From Apostichopus japonicus (Eukaryota; Echinodermata; Holothuroidea; Aspidochirotida; Stichopodidae), in NCBI RefSeq assembly GCF_037975245.1, contig NC_092568.1:21478501-21542500 (forward strand): DNA of 64,000 bases, in the 5' to 3' direction. Below the pieces are notes generated by a model that was not told the origin of the DNA, did no database searches, and was given only the letters and a program-made list of their open reading frames with translations. Of the stretch, positions 21,913 through 34,272 are shown piece after piece (position 1 is the first letter of the stretch; every line of letters begins with the position of its first letter). A program made the translations under genes and the position numbers.

Positions 21913-24436
21913 GTGAACCGTGCTGGCAAAGGTCTTCTCTTAAAAATCCATCAATTTGTGCATAAAACAAAAACAGAGTTGAAACGATTGAACGAAAAGA
22001 AGAAAAAATTTGACTTTGATTCAATTCACACTTAACTGGCAAAGCATAGATTGTATGGGATGTAGTTATTACCATTTAAACATCTCATAAACTGAATCGT
22101 AATTAAGTCTTATAACAAAAAACATTTTGCTAATTAAATGTGGATCCAAATTTATAAAGAATTACTGGATTATTTGGAAATTTTTGTCTGGAGGTTAAAT
22201 ATTTGAACTTTTCAATTTTGTGCTAAAAAATCAGTTACAGCTTATGCATAGCAATATTGATGCATATGGCAGCTGCACAAACTGTAGGTCATTATTAAGA
22301 GGAAACTGAAAACTATTCAGATGAAAATTTATAACTTTAAGCAGAAATTTTATTCTGCTACAAATTTCATTTTTTAATTAAATTTCTTGATAGAATTTGA
22401 CTTTTTGTTGTTGTTTCTTCAAGAATTTTTAAATTTATGTCAAATTACACAACCTATGGTTTATGTGTGAAGTTATAAACAGACAAGGAAAATGAGAATC
22501 ATTATTGAGTCATCATAAAGACAAAAAAAAAAAAAGACAAAAAAAAGATATACATTAATTCTGTTAAAGAAGTGAATTTAATATTTCTTCCTATCCTTGT
22601 TTGAATTACTGAATTTTGATGTTGAGTATTTTAATGTAAAATTAGACAGTAGCTATCCATGAAGCAGTTAGTTTGGAAAGTACAGGGACATTTTATACTG
22701 TCATCACAAAGAAGATGTTAGTTCAAAATAAATTCTGCTGTTTTAGAGAAGTAAAACAAAATGTCTTTGCCTTATGGATAAAATGTTCATATGCTACCAT
22801 AGGAATAAAGTATAATGGTTTTACATCCAATTTTTTCTATATTAAAGAGAACAAACAAAACATTTTGTCAATTGATACAGTTCCATTCACAGTTAAAATT
22901 TGGCAATATTGATCAGGATTTTTTTAATATCCAAAACCTAGATTGATAAATCGAACACGTGCTGATTGATTTTGATAGAAGAATATGGCCTTTCAGAATC
23001 TATTAAAATTTTAACTCAAAAGAAATTCTGATCAAAAAGTTTATCGCCATGTCAATCGGAAAAAAATAAGCACAATCGAAGTGAAGTTTTGTTTAACAAG
23101 AGAAACCTCATTTCATTATTGATTTTTTGGATGAGTATTTTGTGCAGCTTTAGAAGAAACATCAAAGTAGATCACTTAAAAATTGACTGCCTGCTCGTCA
23201 AGTCTTGTGTATATAAAATTATATGCTGTTAAATGTGATGCTTGATTGGGGAACAAATTTATGTAGTATGTTCTTTATGCCATTGTTTTTCCTTTTTAAT
23301 AGAAACTTGTCTAGACATAATGAATTTTATGCAACCACAGGGACATAAGTATTCTTTACTTCTGATTCTAGTGAGTCGAGTCCAATTACGAAAAAGCAGT
23401 TGTATTGCATTCCAAGAATGGAATGGATGGTGCCTTTTGCTAATATGGAAACCTCAACTTTAGATATGCAGGTCATATTGATTGGTGAAACTGAGATTAA
23501 AGGGTCAGTATTATTCCAGTCACAGAAAAAGAAGCCAATTATATTGAAGAGAAAAATATTCCATAGTATTCATTGACAGCAGTATCGCAATATCTTGTCA
23601 CTAACTTGAAACGTTTTTAAATTGAAACCTGTAACCTATTTTTGGCTGGCTGAACCTTCCAGTTCCTCCAAAAAGTGGATCACAGTATGCCTTCTGTGAT
23701 GTCATCTGGGCAAAAGGTTATGATTGGCTATTATTATAAACCTTCATCGGTTCATTTTTCCTTGATATGTGCTGTATTTTGAAATGTTTGATTAGCTGAC
23801 AATGAATGTTCCATGTACACTTTCATCAAATATCTTTTTTTTTTGGTAGAAATGTGAATAAATTATTGAAATAGTAGAAAGAGATGCAAAGATATTATTA
23901 GCTGAATTGCCCTGATGACATCATGCATTCCACTGTTGCCAGATGCATTTACAAATCATCAAATTTTACAATTTTATATATCTCTGTGATATGGAATGCT
24001 ATGGGGATGTGGTTTTTACGATTAATATAAAGTTTCTTAAAAAATTTCACAAATTTTTTGCTAAGCAATCAACCCCAGCCACTAGAAGATCCTTTTAATA
24101 TTAATTAAATACCTACAATATTAATCAAACTACAAAAAAATTAAGTTGAGCAGTGTTAGGAATGGTTCAATTTTTTTTACATAATTCCTGCATTCAAGCA
24201 GCAATTTGCTTTTTCCAAAATTCAACCGTTAATGTTTCGATTTCAAACAATATTTATCTAACTCGAAAAAAAAAAGGGAAAAAAGAACTTTGATGAGGAT
24301 TTGCAACCATGACCATGCAAGAAACAAACGTGAGGCTTGAATTATAGAAGAACCATTAACTCAACCCTACATATAAGAGATTATATTGATTCATAACTTG
24401 TACAGTATCTCCTTAAGCTCGGTTCTTCGACACCAC
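21913..24436. other. AT-rich stretch, nothing recognised
   Basis: Open frames at 22673-22912 and 23242-23463 are rich in F, K, I and Y with no domain. A run of A tracts interrupted by GAC lies at 22522-22548. Confidence 0.5.
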
Positions 24437-24649
24437 TCACAAGCTAGTATTGCTTTCCAAATAGTTAATGTAGCCAATACATAGGCAGGATGCCTCTACA
24501 GCTCCAAGGAGTGCGGTCAATTGGTCAAGCTCGTATAATAACGAAGACCAACGGCGGCCAGTTAGATGTTTATACCGATAGAGAGTACTACACTTTAGAC
24601 CGACGGAAGAGCATTTAACGGCCTTATGTATGATACGTCTGGTTCCCAA
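24437..24649. other. GC-raised block open on both strands
   Basis: Minus strand: a 70-codon frame including SSLLYELDQLTALLGAVEAS. Plus strand: a 42-codon frame from ATG 24490 to TAA 24616-24618 including RIITKTNGGQLDVYTDREYY. Both look protein-like and neither is recognised. No good splice sites fix the strand. It may be a small exon, a decayed element or a conserved non-coding segment. Confidence 0.2.
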
Positions 24650-25679
24650 TCGCTATTGTACTAAGCTGTACTAAGCTATATTGCTACAGTATGATAACAC
24701 AGCTATAAGGTCAAGGTTAATTTCTGTAAAACTAAGAGATAATGTACATTGCAGTATTCTTCTTTTTCTTGAGGGTGCAAAATTAACAGAATTGGTGGTA
24801 GGGGGTTACTTAATTAACATTTCAATTTGATTAAAAAAAGTAATTAGATATTTTGATATGATGATAAACTGGATGTAAATTTGTATTTAGAAGAGGGCGA
24901 CAACAGGATCGGGATTAATTATACAGATTATTAGTTATAAGAAATTTTACGATTCTGTAGTTGCAACAATTTGCTTCATAGAAAAATATGGTTTTATGGT
25001 TTACGTGGGTCTGTATAAATTCATGTCTGTTAGTAGAGTAACTCTCAACATACCATTTCCTAAGATTCATAGACTTTTACATCCTTAGCTGTTAATTCTA
25101 CAGCCAAAATGAGCCGAGCTGTTACTTTCCATTTCAAAATTCGGAAGACTACCAAAAAAAAAATTTGTGAACAAATCATAATTTCCCTGTTAGTTTTCTG
25201 TTAAGATTTTCAATAAACACAAACAAACAAACGAATCAGGACGGACAGAAAAAGGGAAGAAAAATGCTATGTGTGAGTATGTTTGAATGATGTTTACATG
25301 TACAACATGGATGATGAGTTATATCATCATAACTCTAAAGATCTCATATCTGCAGTTAGCTCCTTAATTTTATAGTTTACTATTCTTACCTTTATCATTT
25401 ACTATTCGTAAAACATTGCAGGGTAATGAATATTCTATAATTGCTTTGACCTAGGCAATCAGACAACTTAATACCAAAATTGAAGTCACATGTTTCAATA
25501 TCTTTCGTTCTTTTCCCTAACAAGTTTATCGAATTATATGAATATTGTGAATAAATACTTTGTACATTTAAAATGTGTTGTATTAATGTATCAGTTAATG
25601 ATACAAAATGCAATTTGTATGTGATAAAAGTATGTGTGTTATAAATAGCAGTATACATAACATGACTGTTCCTAAACAG
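24650..25679. other. AT-rich stretch, nothing recognised
   Basis: No exon or RNA gene seen. A consensus-like minus-strand donor word (AAAG|GTAAGA) lies at about 25384-25392, without a convincing acceptor. Confidence 0.45.
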
Positions 25680-25905
25680 TAATATCATCATAGTCATCAT
25701 CACCATCATCATCATTATCATCACCATCATCATCACCATCATCATTGATTATCATCATGTCATCACAATCATCATCATCACCATCACCATCGTCATCATC
25801 ATGTCATCACCATCACCATTGTCATCATCATAACCATCATGTCATCATCATCATCACCATCATATCATCACCATCATCATAGTCATCATCATCATCATCA
25901 TCTGC
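25680..25905 (+). repeat. ATC/CAT trinucleotide microsatellite, interrupted
   Basis: A long run of ATC units with CACC, GTC, ATG and TAT interruptions. It gives a methionine/valine-repeat frame on the minus strand (25395-25745) that is not a gene. Confidence 0.95.
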
Positions 25906-28755
25906 ATTATCATACAGACTACTGCTGATGGAAATTTCCACTGTGCATGAATGCATGCGCTTCCCACAGTGACAGCTTAGGGCCATATATTACATCTGCA
26001 TGTCTTATTTATTCATCATTACCTACCACTTCAAATGATGATGCATTGAAGCAAGTGTATTATTAATGATATTGTTTTACACATTGAAATTTGGCTATTG
26101 AATGAAAATATGTGTCAGTTTAATATACACAAAGAAGAGATGTTATTACATATTCATCGCATAATTAATTTAGTAACCATGCACATACAGTGTGACAAAG
26201 CATATGAATTTATGTTTGTATGTATAATGTATGCATAATAACATGTATGTATGTTGGTATGTATTTATGTATTGCTGGTTTTAGCTTTCCTATGTTTGTC
26301 CTTCCTGTAGTTAACCGTGAATTTGCTGGGGTTCCTTGAGTTTTCTGTTTTTTCCTCTTTTTTTTTCTATTGATTCTGCTATTTTTGTTTTTCCTTTTTC
26401 TTTCGAAGTGTGTATACTTTATGGGTTCATTGTCTCCTTTGATATCATTATTATTATTATTATTATATCATTATTATTATTATTATTATAATTATTATAT
26501 TACTGTGTGTTTGCATGTGTGTGTGTGATCTGGCTCTTATACTTCTTTAAAAGTACCGAAGAGAAAAGTAAAATAAACCGAAATACTGAATAAACCGAAA
26601 TACTGAATAAACCAAAACTTGTACATTCTTCCATCATAACCTGAATTTCTATATTAACTATTTTATAATCTCTCCCTGGGTATCAGTTTCCTCCTCTGAC
26701 ATTTTCTGACCCCATGAATCCCCATCTATTACTATTATTATTATCTATATATCCATAGCCTTTAAAATGACACCATATATAATATTTTCTCATCTTCTTT
26801 TACGAGAGCAGAATTGCACCTCACAGTTCCAAAGGATATCCAAAACTGATAACCATACCGACAGCACGTTTGTCCTTTGTTAGTGACTAAGATAACGTCT
26901 TTTATAATGTATGGCCCATTAAACTTGCTTCATACCACACTCTTTCCATACCTGCAGACTAAAATATGTAAACAGAGTAAAATGTCATGGCAAAGTGGAA
27001 TGTTAACAAAGAAGTGCCTGTTTGCTCAATCATTTATGTGATGAGTGCTTGCACATTGCACATCTAGATGCTGCTCACAAATTTTTAAAGCCCATCATGT
27101 AAAGCAAACCTGAAATTTGTCATCAGGATCTTGGGGGGGGGGAGGGGGGAGGGCAGGGAGGGTGAGAGAGATAGAGGGAAAGCTATTATGCTCTGACATT
27201 TTTCCTGTACGCTGGTGGCCTCCATACCTTTCATCAAAACACTTCAATGCATTTCTCTCATGATAGATGTTGACTTTTGGGGGACATTACTTTCTGTGTG
27301 GGCGGAAACAAGAAGCTGCAGACCTTAAGCTGTCTATACTGCGCCATGACGATCGTCGTCGTCGTCGTCGAGGGTTAAAATATTTTCCAGGGATGTGTTA
27401 GATGGAACATTCGATGCATAAATTGAAAGTTACAACACGCATACCAGACGTGAATGATGCAGGCAGTTCTCTGTCTCTCTCGATCTCTGGGAAATTTGTC
27501 TCTTGATTCCCTCTTGTTGTTTCTTTCTTTCTTCTTCTTATTATTTGTTATGGCAAAAGGGGGGGGAGGAGGGGGAGGGGGAGGGGGAAGGAGAAATATT
27601 TTGTTTAAAATTATTTGCAATTATTTTACATTGCATGATGTTACGATTTTCATTCTTTCCTTTTTTTGCTTTTGGTCATGATTATGTTAATTATGTAAAG
27701 ACTCAAAACTATTTATGTTTTAATTCTGTCCTCATGCATGTTAATGCGTGATCTGAAAACTAAGATCTATCTTCAACCAGCTGTATACCCCCATCACTTA
27801 CATCCAACTATAACTAGAAATTGTATAATTTGTAAACAACCATGTTGAAGCCTTCATTGTGGCTGGGCTAGTACTGATTCTAAACATGAAAAAATAACCA
27901 AAGTTAAGGGTCAAATATCAAAGACTCCCTGCTGATAATCAATGAATATGCATTAGTCATGTTATGGTTTCCAAACAGTCACATGGAGTGAACAGGGAAC
28001 ATTGACCATTAATGTGATATTACTCACACTCCTTCAGCCAATTTGCTCTCTAAACTGTAATAACTGTATTATATCAATGATAACAATTTAATCATATCAT
28101 TACCTAATTTCAATAATTATTGCAGTGAAAGTAACCTTATATCTAGTTTTTTTTTAATATATATATATTTATTTATTGCTCAATTAAGTCAATTAACAAC
28201 CATAGATATGACATTAACACTTAATTGTTTATTTGTGTATGTGTATGTCTGTTTATGTATCATCAATTGAAAATAGTGAAGTTCATGTTCTTGTGATTTA
28301 TAGACATGATGAGATAATTCTCTCCATCATATGCTGGTCCTGCTTAATATAGATTAATTTTATTATTTTTCTTCTTAAAATATGTCTTTCCAAACTAAGT
28401 TATATTTCTTACCATTGTACATAATCCATTATATATTATTATATAGTATATTATATAGTTTGCATGCCAGGCTTGTATCTTATCATAGCCATAAAGATTA
28501 ATTCAATAATAACTGGAATTAAGAGACACTTGTGTCCATTATAATATTAAAGCTACAATGATTCATGCTCATATCATGTTGTTATGCAGCAATATGTTTA
28601 CTTTGACAAAGATAGACTGCTGCATGCATTTTAGTTCCCTACAGTGTGTAATACCTGTGTATTCTGTGAACTACAAGCTAACCGAGTAATATTGTATGTT
28701 CATTCATACTTAGTAAAGATTCCTAAATCCTATTGGTCCATTCAGGTCAGTTGAC
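25906..28755. other. AT-rich stretch with several simple repeats, no gene recognised
   Basis: It contains a (TTA)n run at 26447-26502, a 17-bp unit (GAATAAACCGAAATACT) repeated about 2.5 times at 26571-26618, a G-rich patch at 27132-27165, a GTC run at 27349-27371 and a GGGGA-rich tract at 27559-27592. The two frames across the last tract are glycine-repeat by-products. Confidence 0.6.
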
Positions 28756-28760
28756 CGTGG

Positions 28761-28781
28761 TTAATCCTGTGAGTAACGCAC
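28761..28781 (+). repeat. Partial third copy of the 28886-29051 arm
   Basis: TTAATCCTGTGAGTAACGCA plus C matches the right-arm segment of the nearby fold-back (29012-29032) with one substitution and in the same orientation, about 100 bp outside the element. Confidence 0.7.
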
Positions 28782-28885
28782 GGTAAAATTACGGGGCATC
28801 ACTTTAATAAATCTTTGGTTATATGTAACCAAAAATGTTTTGTTTTATGATTTTCCACCACACAAATGGTAGTGTATGAATGAAC

Positions 28886-29051
28886 GGGGTTAATCAACGG
28901 TCTAGCGTGCGTTACTCACATGATTAATGCACTCCGGGTGTTAATGCTATCGCTGGATGCACTCGGGCTCCGCCCTCGTGCATCGCTTGCATTATCCCCT
29001 GATCGTGCATTAATCCTGTGAGTAATGCACGCTAGACCGTTGATTAACCCC
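28886..29051. mobile_element. GC-rich 166-bp fold-back element
   Basis: Left arm 28886-28932 (GGGGTTAATCAACGGTCTAG onward) and right arm 29005-29051 (ending CTAGACCGTTGATTAACCCC) are inverted copies, 45 of 47 positions alike. The 72-bp interior is itself nested-palindromic: AATGC / GCATT, then GATGCACTCGGGC facing GCCCTCGTGCATC around a three-base tip. The composition is far more GC-rich than the flanks. It may be a MITE; no target-site duplication is evident and there is no coding capacity. Confidence 0.85.
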
Positions 29052-29082
29052 TTATTAATATACTATAATAATGCTGTATCCA

Positions 29083-29177
29083 TCTATCTTTGTATTTGTG
29101 TATTGAGACATGATTTCATATGTTGGTCCATATATCTTTGTATTTGTGTATTGAGACATGATTTCATATGTTGGAGT
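29083..29177 (+). repeat. 48-bp tandem duplication
   Basis: TATCTTTGTATTTGTGTATT begins at 29085 and 29133, with the following GAGACATGATTTCATATGTTGG identical in both. Forty-eight bases is 16 codons, so the duplicate stays in frame in the 66- and 68-codon frames crossing it, which I regard as by-products. Confidence 0.92.
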
Positions 29178-32100
29178 AACCGTGCATGTATATATATTTA
29201 TATGTTTATATGCTATAAGACTTAACATAATACTGAACACTGTATAGTGCACATTTTCCATTTTCCTAGTAATGTGTAACTACACAAGGCTTCATTGTAA
29301 GCAACGTAAGTCAAGAATGACAGTGGACTATAGGTTCCCATATTTGGCATGCTAAAATGTGCTAGAATTAAGTTTTCTAAAGTACTTTCATCTATAGTGT
29401 TTCTCTTACCCTCATAATTATTTGTTGACATTGAAGAGCGTTAGAAGAGACAATTAAATATTACATTGTGGATATTAAGCTGCTTTTAGAGACGACACTA
29501 AAATTTTCTGTTGTCATCAAAATGTGTGATAGGGGAAAGGTTGCTAGAGATTGCTGCTATTGCTGTTAACACGTATCCTGGTGTGTATTGGATACAAAGA
29601 TATACTTCCAAGTAAATAATTTATCTGGTTTTGTATATACTATACAAGTTAGAACTCAAACAATGCGATATTAATTTACACACCCAAGTACAAACTTGAT
29701 AAAATATGATATGGTGTGTACTTAAATTCGAAGAATTTCTACGGTTGGCAAAAAACTAAGTTAAATCATGCCACAATAATAAAAAGATGTTACATGTAGT
29801 AGTAACATATGAGGACTTTTACAGACTGCACGATATCTATATTAAAACAGGTATGCATAATATACAAATCCTTTTTTTAAATAAATTATGCATGCTATAG
29901 AACGAGAAAACAGATATTGAAAAGAACAGCTAGATAGCCTATGGCAGTATTGACAAATGCACATGTATGTAAACAACATGTACTAATGGTGATTGTTAAA
30001 CTGAGTGATGTGTAGGAGGTATATATGCCACTGTAGAGTATCTTTGAATTGGGATTAATTCTAAAACTGCACAATATAAACTATGAGTTATATCAAATTA
30101 CAGGTAGGCAACATGTAGTGTCCAATATGTCTCCTCAATACAGATGTGTTGTTCATTAGATTAATAATCTGATATTGAATCCAGGGTTAACATTTCAAGG
30201 TGCAGTTTACTTCGAAAATGATGCGACTGTTAAAGTTCCTCTTGAATATATATGCTGAGGGGGGGGGGGGAGGGGGGTGTTCTTAAGTGTAATGAATCAA
30301 AATGGTCCATGTAGTTGATAATTGTTGTCTTAAGTTAACATGTTAGTTTGATAACACATTAAACAAATTCTGTCCTAATTCAATATATATGCCATGTATA
30401 GGCAAGGCCACATCTATATGTGATTGCAAGTGTATGTAATTACACACAGTGTTTATTAACAGCAATTCAACATTCTGAAGGTTTCCAAAATCTATTTCCA
30501 GTAGGTCAGAAAATCGTGTTTTAGTTATCACTTGGGAGGGGGGTGGGGAGGGGCATTTTGGTTGCCCAAACCACTGGCTGAAGCTTTGCTAAACATTTCT
30601 GTCAAGATATAAACACAATGCTGTACATTATGTCACCATCTCTACTAGTATAAAAGACAAAACTTAACATCAATTAATATGAATAAATATTATAATAGTG
30701 TTTTTCATAATTTTTGTCCCTTAACAAAGAAATGTGTAATTTAATTCTTTTCTTCTTTAATAGTAACTACCCATAGTTATGATAATCACACATGTAAACA
30801 AATAAAAGAAAAATGAGATAGAAGCAGTTTCTTGCATTTACTCTACATAAGTAAATAATAGTAATACCAAATAAATATTAGATCAATAATTTACCAACTA
30901 GCAGGATATTTTTAACAGCAATGGGATGGATGGTTCAGTTCTTTCTCATATTAAGTTGATTCCAATGTCTTTTTCTTACTTACTCCTCCTTCAAGACAGA
31001 AACCATCTCAATTTTAAAGTGTACATCTGACACTTCGGAGATGGAATATCCGAAGCGGTTCCAAATTTCACGCCCATCACCATCGGTGTTAAGTTTTAGT
31101 GAGAAAGGTAGGAGCGTGTAGCATGAATTTTAGCTGGCTACTACAGCCTATCGCTGGGTAATTAATGTTAAGATCAACAGGAAATTACTGCGATGAGGTA
31201 ATTAATCCAAGATGGAAAAGCACTGTGAAAGATTATTCTGAAGATGCTTTTGAATTTTGATCAAGCCTATAGCTGGCTATGAGCCAACTAACTCATCATA
31301 CGTATCTAGCTCAGAGCAAACATTGCACAAAATTTTGACAATTATGAAAGACATAACCAAATGCAAACTGTAAGTTGTAAAGCCCTAAGTCTTTCCATCG
31401 CTTTTTGTCGTTTTTTGACTTTGAGTAGAATAACAACTGGAGAGAGTAAAATTTCTCGGACACGAAATACTGAAATTTTATTATATTTTGTTAAATTATA
31501 TTTACTTCTTCATATCTTATTTTAGAAAATTTATACTTGCGTAATAATAATCATCTCAGGTTTCATTGTTTCCATCATCACAAATATCGATATTATTCAC
31601 ATCAAACTTCATTCCTTTTGAAGTGTATCGAAGGATCAGGATCATATGTAAATTACTTCACACAAATAATTGCTTTCAAATATATATATTTGGACTATGG
31701 ATGAGGTCTTTTCTTTTTTTTGTCTCCAATTTCAATCTATGTTGTTAAATCCTGATGTCATTTATGCAAAACTTGATTCAATGACATCAAAATCAAAATG
31801 CTTTGCAGAGCTATGAATGGTATGTGAATAATGCTATATATGAACTAGGGTGTGGCAAAATATCTGTGTCCATAAAATAGGCAATTTTCTTGCTTGCTTT
31901 GTAAGGCATCTACTGAATTCAATGACATCCATCTATGCTGCCTTTTCCAATTATTCAATGTCATTTGCAAGTTTTAAATATGCATTATTAATTTATGCAG
32001 TATTAAATTATATGTGCATGTCCGGTGGTGTATAAATTTTCATATATTTATTTTATTTTCAACATTTATTGTTACTGAACATTGATGGATTTTGCTACTA

Positions 32101-33062
32101 ATTATAACTGACTCTGAACTATATCCACAAAATTATCAAACTATAATAATCAGTGATGTAATTAATGTTACTTTTTTAAATAAAATATAAACTTATCAAA
32201 TAGTTCACTGAGCTATGAATGGATGAGAATTACACTAAACACCATTGAGTGTGGGAAGCTTACATGAAATTCTTTCAATATTTGCCTCTATCGTAGTGAT
32301 GCTTTCCGCTACTTCTATTGCCCGCCACTTCTAATCGACAATTAAATCTTTGAGGGTACTTATTAAATGGTCAGCATCTCTTCTTTAAATATGAAGAATC
32401 AAATATATTCAAATCAATATAAAAATCTATAAAAATCAGACCTACACACAATAGTGTATAAACTCCTATTAGGAAAGGTTTTGCATATATGCATTGGGTG
32501 TTGCATATGCATATATGCATGAGACATGTGCATGATGAATATGCATATAACAATCATGATTATCTTTCCAACATAGCCATCTCCAGCTCATATACCAATG
32601 AACTCATAAAATCACTGAAGTTGTAGTTCACCAGGTAATACAATCCACAATCAAAATGCTTCCACGCGATCAAAGCATGAGAATAAACACCATCTAGTAT
32701 GTGCAATTTTCTCGCAAGAAATGCTTTGAGATATTTTGTATCTTCAATTGTTAACAGGTTCTTCTCCACTTTCATCCACCTTCAGTCAACGATAACCGGC
32801 ATTTTCTCATAACAAACACGTCTGCTTTGTGTTCAATCGCTCCTTGCTCGCTCGCATTTCTATGTTTCATTTTACATGCATACACAGAGAACTTGGCAGA
32901 CTTTGCCTCTATCGGCCCCTAGCTTAAATTAAAGGGCCTCGTCTACCCCTGGGAATATATCACTTCTCCTGCCAGTTTTAAATTAGATAACACTTCAGCT
33001 GAGCTAGCACTTGGCTAGGGAAGGTTGAATGTTCTAAGAGGCATCATATTAAAGAAAGAAGA
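29178..33062. other. AT-rich stretch, nothing recognised
   Basis: Apart from a G12 run at 30259-30270, a G-rich patch at about 30535-30555 and a cluster of ATGCAT words at 32484-32540, I see no structure. Open frames of 60-71 codons have AT-driven composition. Confidence 0.5.
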
Positions 33063-33096
33063 AAATGAAGAAGAAGAAGAAGAAGAAGAAGAAATA
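33063..33096 (+). repeat. GAA microsatellite
   Basis: About ten GAA units. On the minus strand it encodes the polyserine run inside the 148-codon frame at 33015-33461. Confidence 0.95.
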
Positions 33097-33260
33097 AATG
33101 AAGATACCGATAGAGTAAGGCACTGAAGATCATCTCTATCGTTTTTTGGGTCTGTAAACATCAACAGTAGTATAGTATGCAAAGCTTGCACCAGTTTGTG
33201 ATGGGTAAATTTGGTGGGTAAATCCAAGAGTAAGTAGCCCTCCTCCCCTCCCACTCCCCC

Positions 33261-33442
33261 CATTATGGTCAGTTTAATTTTAATATCCATGCAAGATTTA
33301 TGTCGTCCAGTTACAGAGTTGTTGACAATTGACAATTCATAATCATGGACGTTAAATATGAATCTAAGAGACTGACTTCGGTCAGCTTGCGGCTTTGATA
33401 AGCCAATGAGGCTTCTTCGCGAGTTCCTGCTTGCAGGAGGAT
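33261..33442 (-). CDS. Candidate exon on the minus strand
   Basis: On the minus strand a GTATGTATTTTAG acceptor-like site ends at plus position 33443. The segment that follows is open and includes SRRSLIGLSKPQADRSQSLR and FIFNVHDYELSIVNNS, with serine/arginine-rich patches. Further downstream the frame runs into G-rich and GAA repeat sequence, so the real end, if any, is earlier; only a weak donor (GTAACT, near plus 33310) is available. Composition is raised at 33360-33440. Family not recognised. Confidence 0.2.
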
Positions 33443-34196
33443 CTAAAATACATACATACATATATGTTTATAATACATAGTACGTACATATAGTGTAAAA
33501 GTTTATATAGGTACTTATATATTAATAAAAGTATAATAGTTTTATAGATAGCCCGGATGTACCATACAATAAGATAATGAAAATCGCTACTTTAGTAAAA
33601 AAAAAGTCACTCCGCAAAGAAGAGACAAATAGAGTGACACAGGGGAAGGCTATTGCCGACAATGAGCTAGTGATAGACCGGCAAATAAGATTATACTTAG
33701 GTGACAATTAAAGGAATGGTTCGTTTTAGCTTCATTCATATAGGGACCGAGACGAGCATTTGTAAAGCAACGACATTAGATTTCAGTAGCTTTCAAATCT
33801 GAACAGAAAGGATTTGCCTAGTAATACCTAGTATACTTTACTGACCAAAGATCAGTACAGTTGATAGACAGTTTGGAAATCAAATGTACAGAACAAACAA
33901 ATGGACAAAATTAATACCACAGACCAAAATTTTAATTTGCATCGGCCTAATTAAAAGGAAAGAAACAGGGTATCAGACAGGACGGTAGGAGAAACGCAAT
34001 AACATTAATTAGATTAATGTCTTTAACACAAATGAGAGCGACCGTGTTTCCCTGATGACATTTGAAAGAATTTTCTATCGCTGGTTAAAGAAACAGATAG
34101 AAATATTGAAAGTTTTACTATATTAAATGTATCATTCCCAAACTTATGAATAAATGAAATTCCAAGAAACAAACCACATTGCATAGTTTACTATGT
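33443..34196. other. AT-rich stretch, nothing recognised
   Basis: ATAC-type short repeats occur at 33448-33475. No gene recognised. Confidence 0.5.
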
Positions 34197-34272
34197 TAAG
34201 TCTATACACACTGATGATGGCCAAATGTAATGTTACCTTTATAATTAGCCATCATTAGTGTGTATAGACTTA
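34197..34272. repeat. 25-bp-stem hairpin
   Basis: TAAGTCTATACACACTGATG (with ATGGC following) at 34197-34221 pairs with 34248-34272. Twenty-four positions are Watson-Crick and the remaining one would be a G-U pair in plus-strand RNA. The loop is 26 bases. AATTAGCC occurs both at 34243-34250 and at 34274-34281. The size resembles a microRNA precursor, but the almost perfect stem fits a small inverted duplication or MITE core at least as well. Confidence 0.8.

Noticed and set aside
25395-25745. 116-codon methionine-rich minus frame
   Set aside because: The N-terminal part is the ATC microsatellite read in frame; the rest has no domain.
27454-27751. Glycine-rich frames at 27.5 kb
   Set aside because: They come from a GGGGA tract and stop being protein-like outside it.
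33015-33461. 148-codon minus frame as one gene
   Set aside because: Its C-terminal third is polyserine from a GAA microsatellite and glycine-rich simple sequence; only the first ~60 codons are kept as a weak exon candidate.
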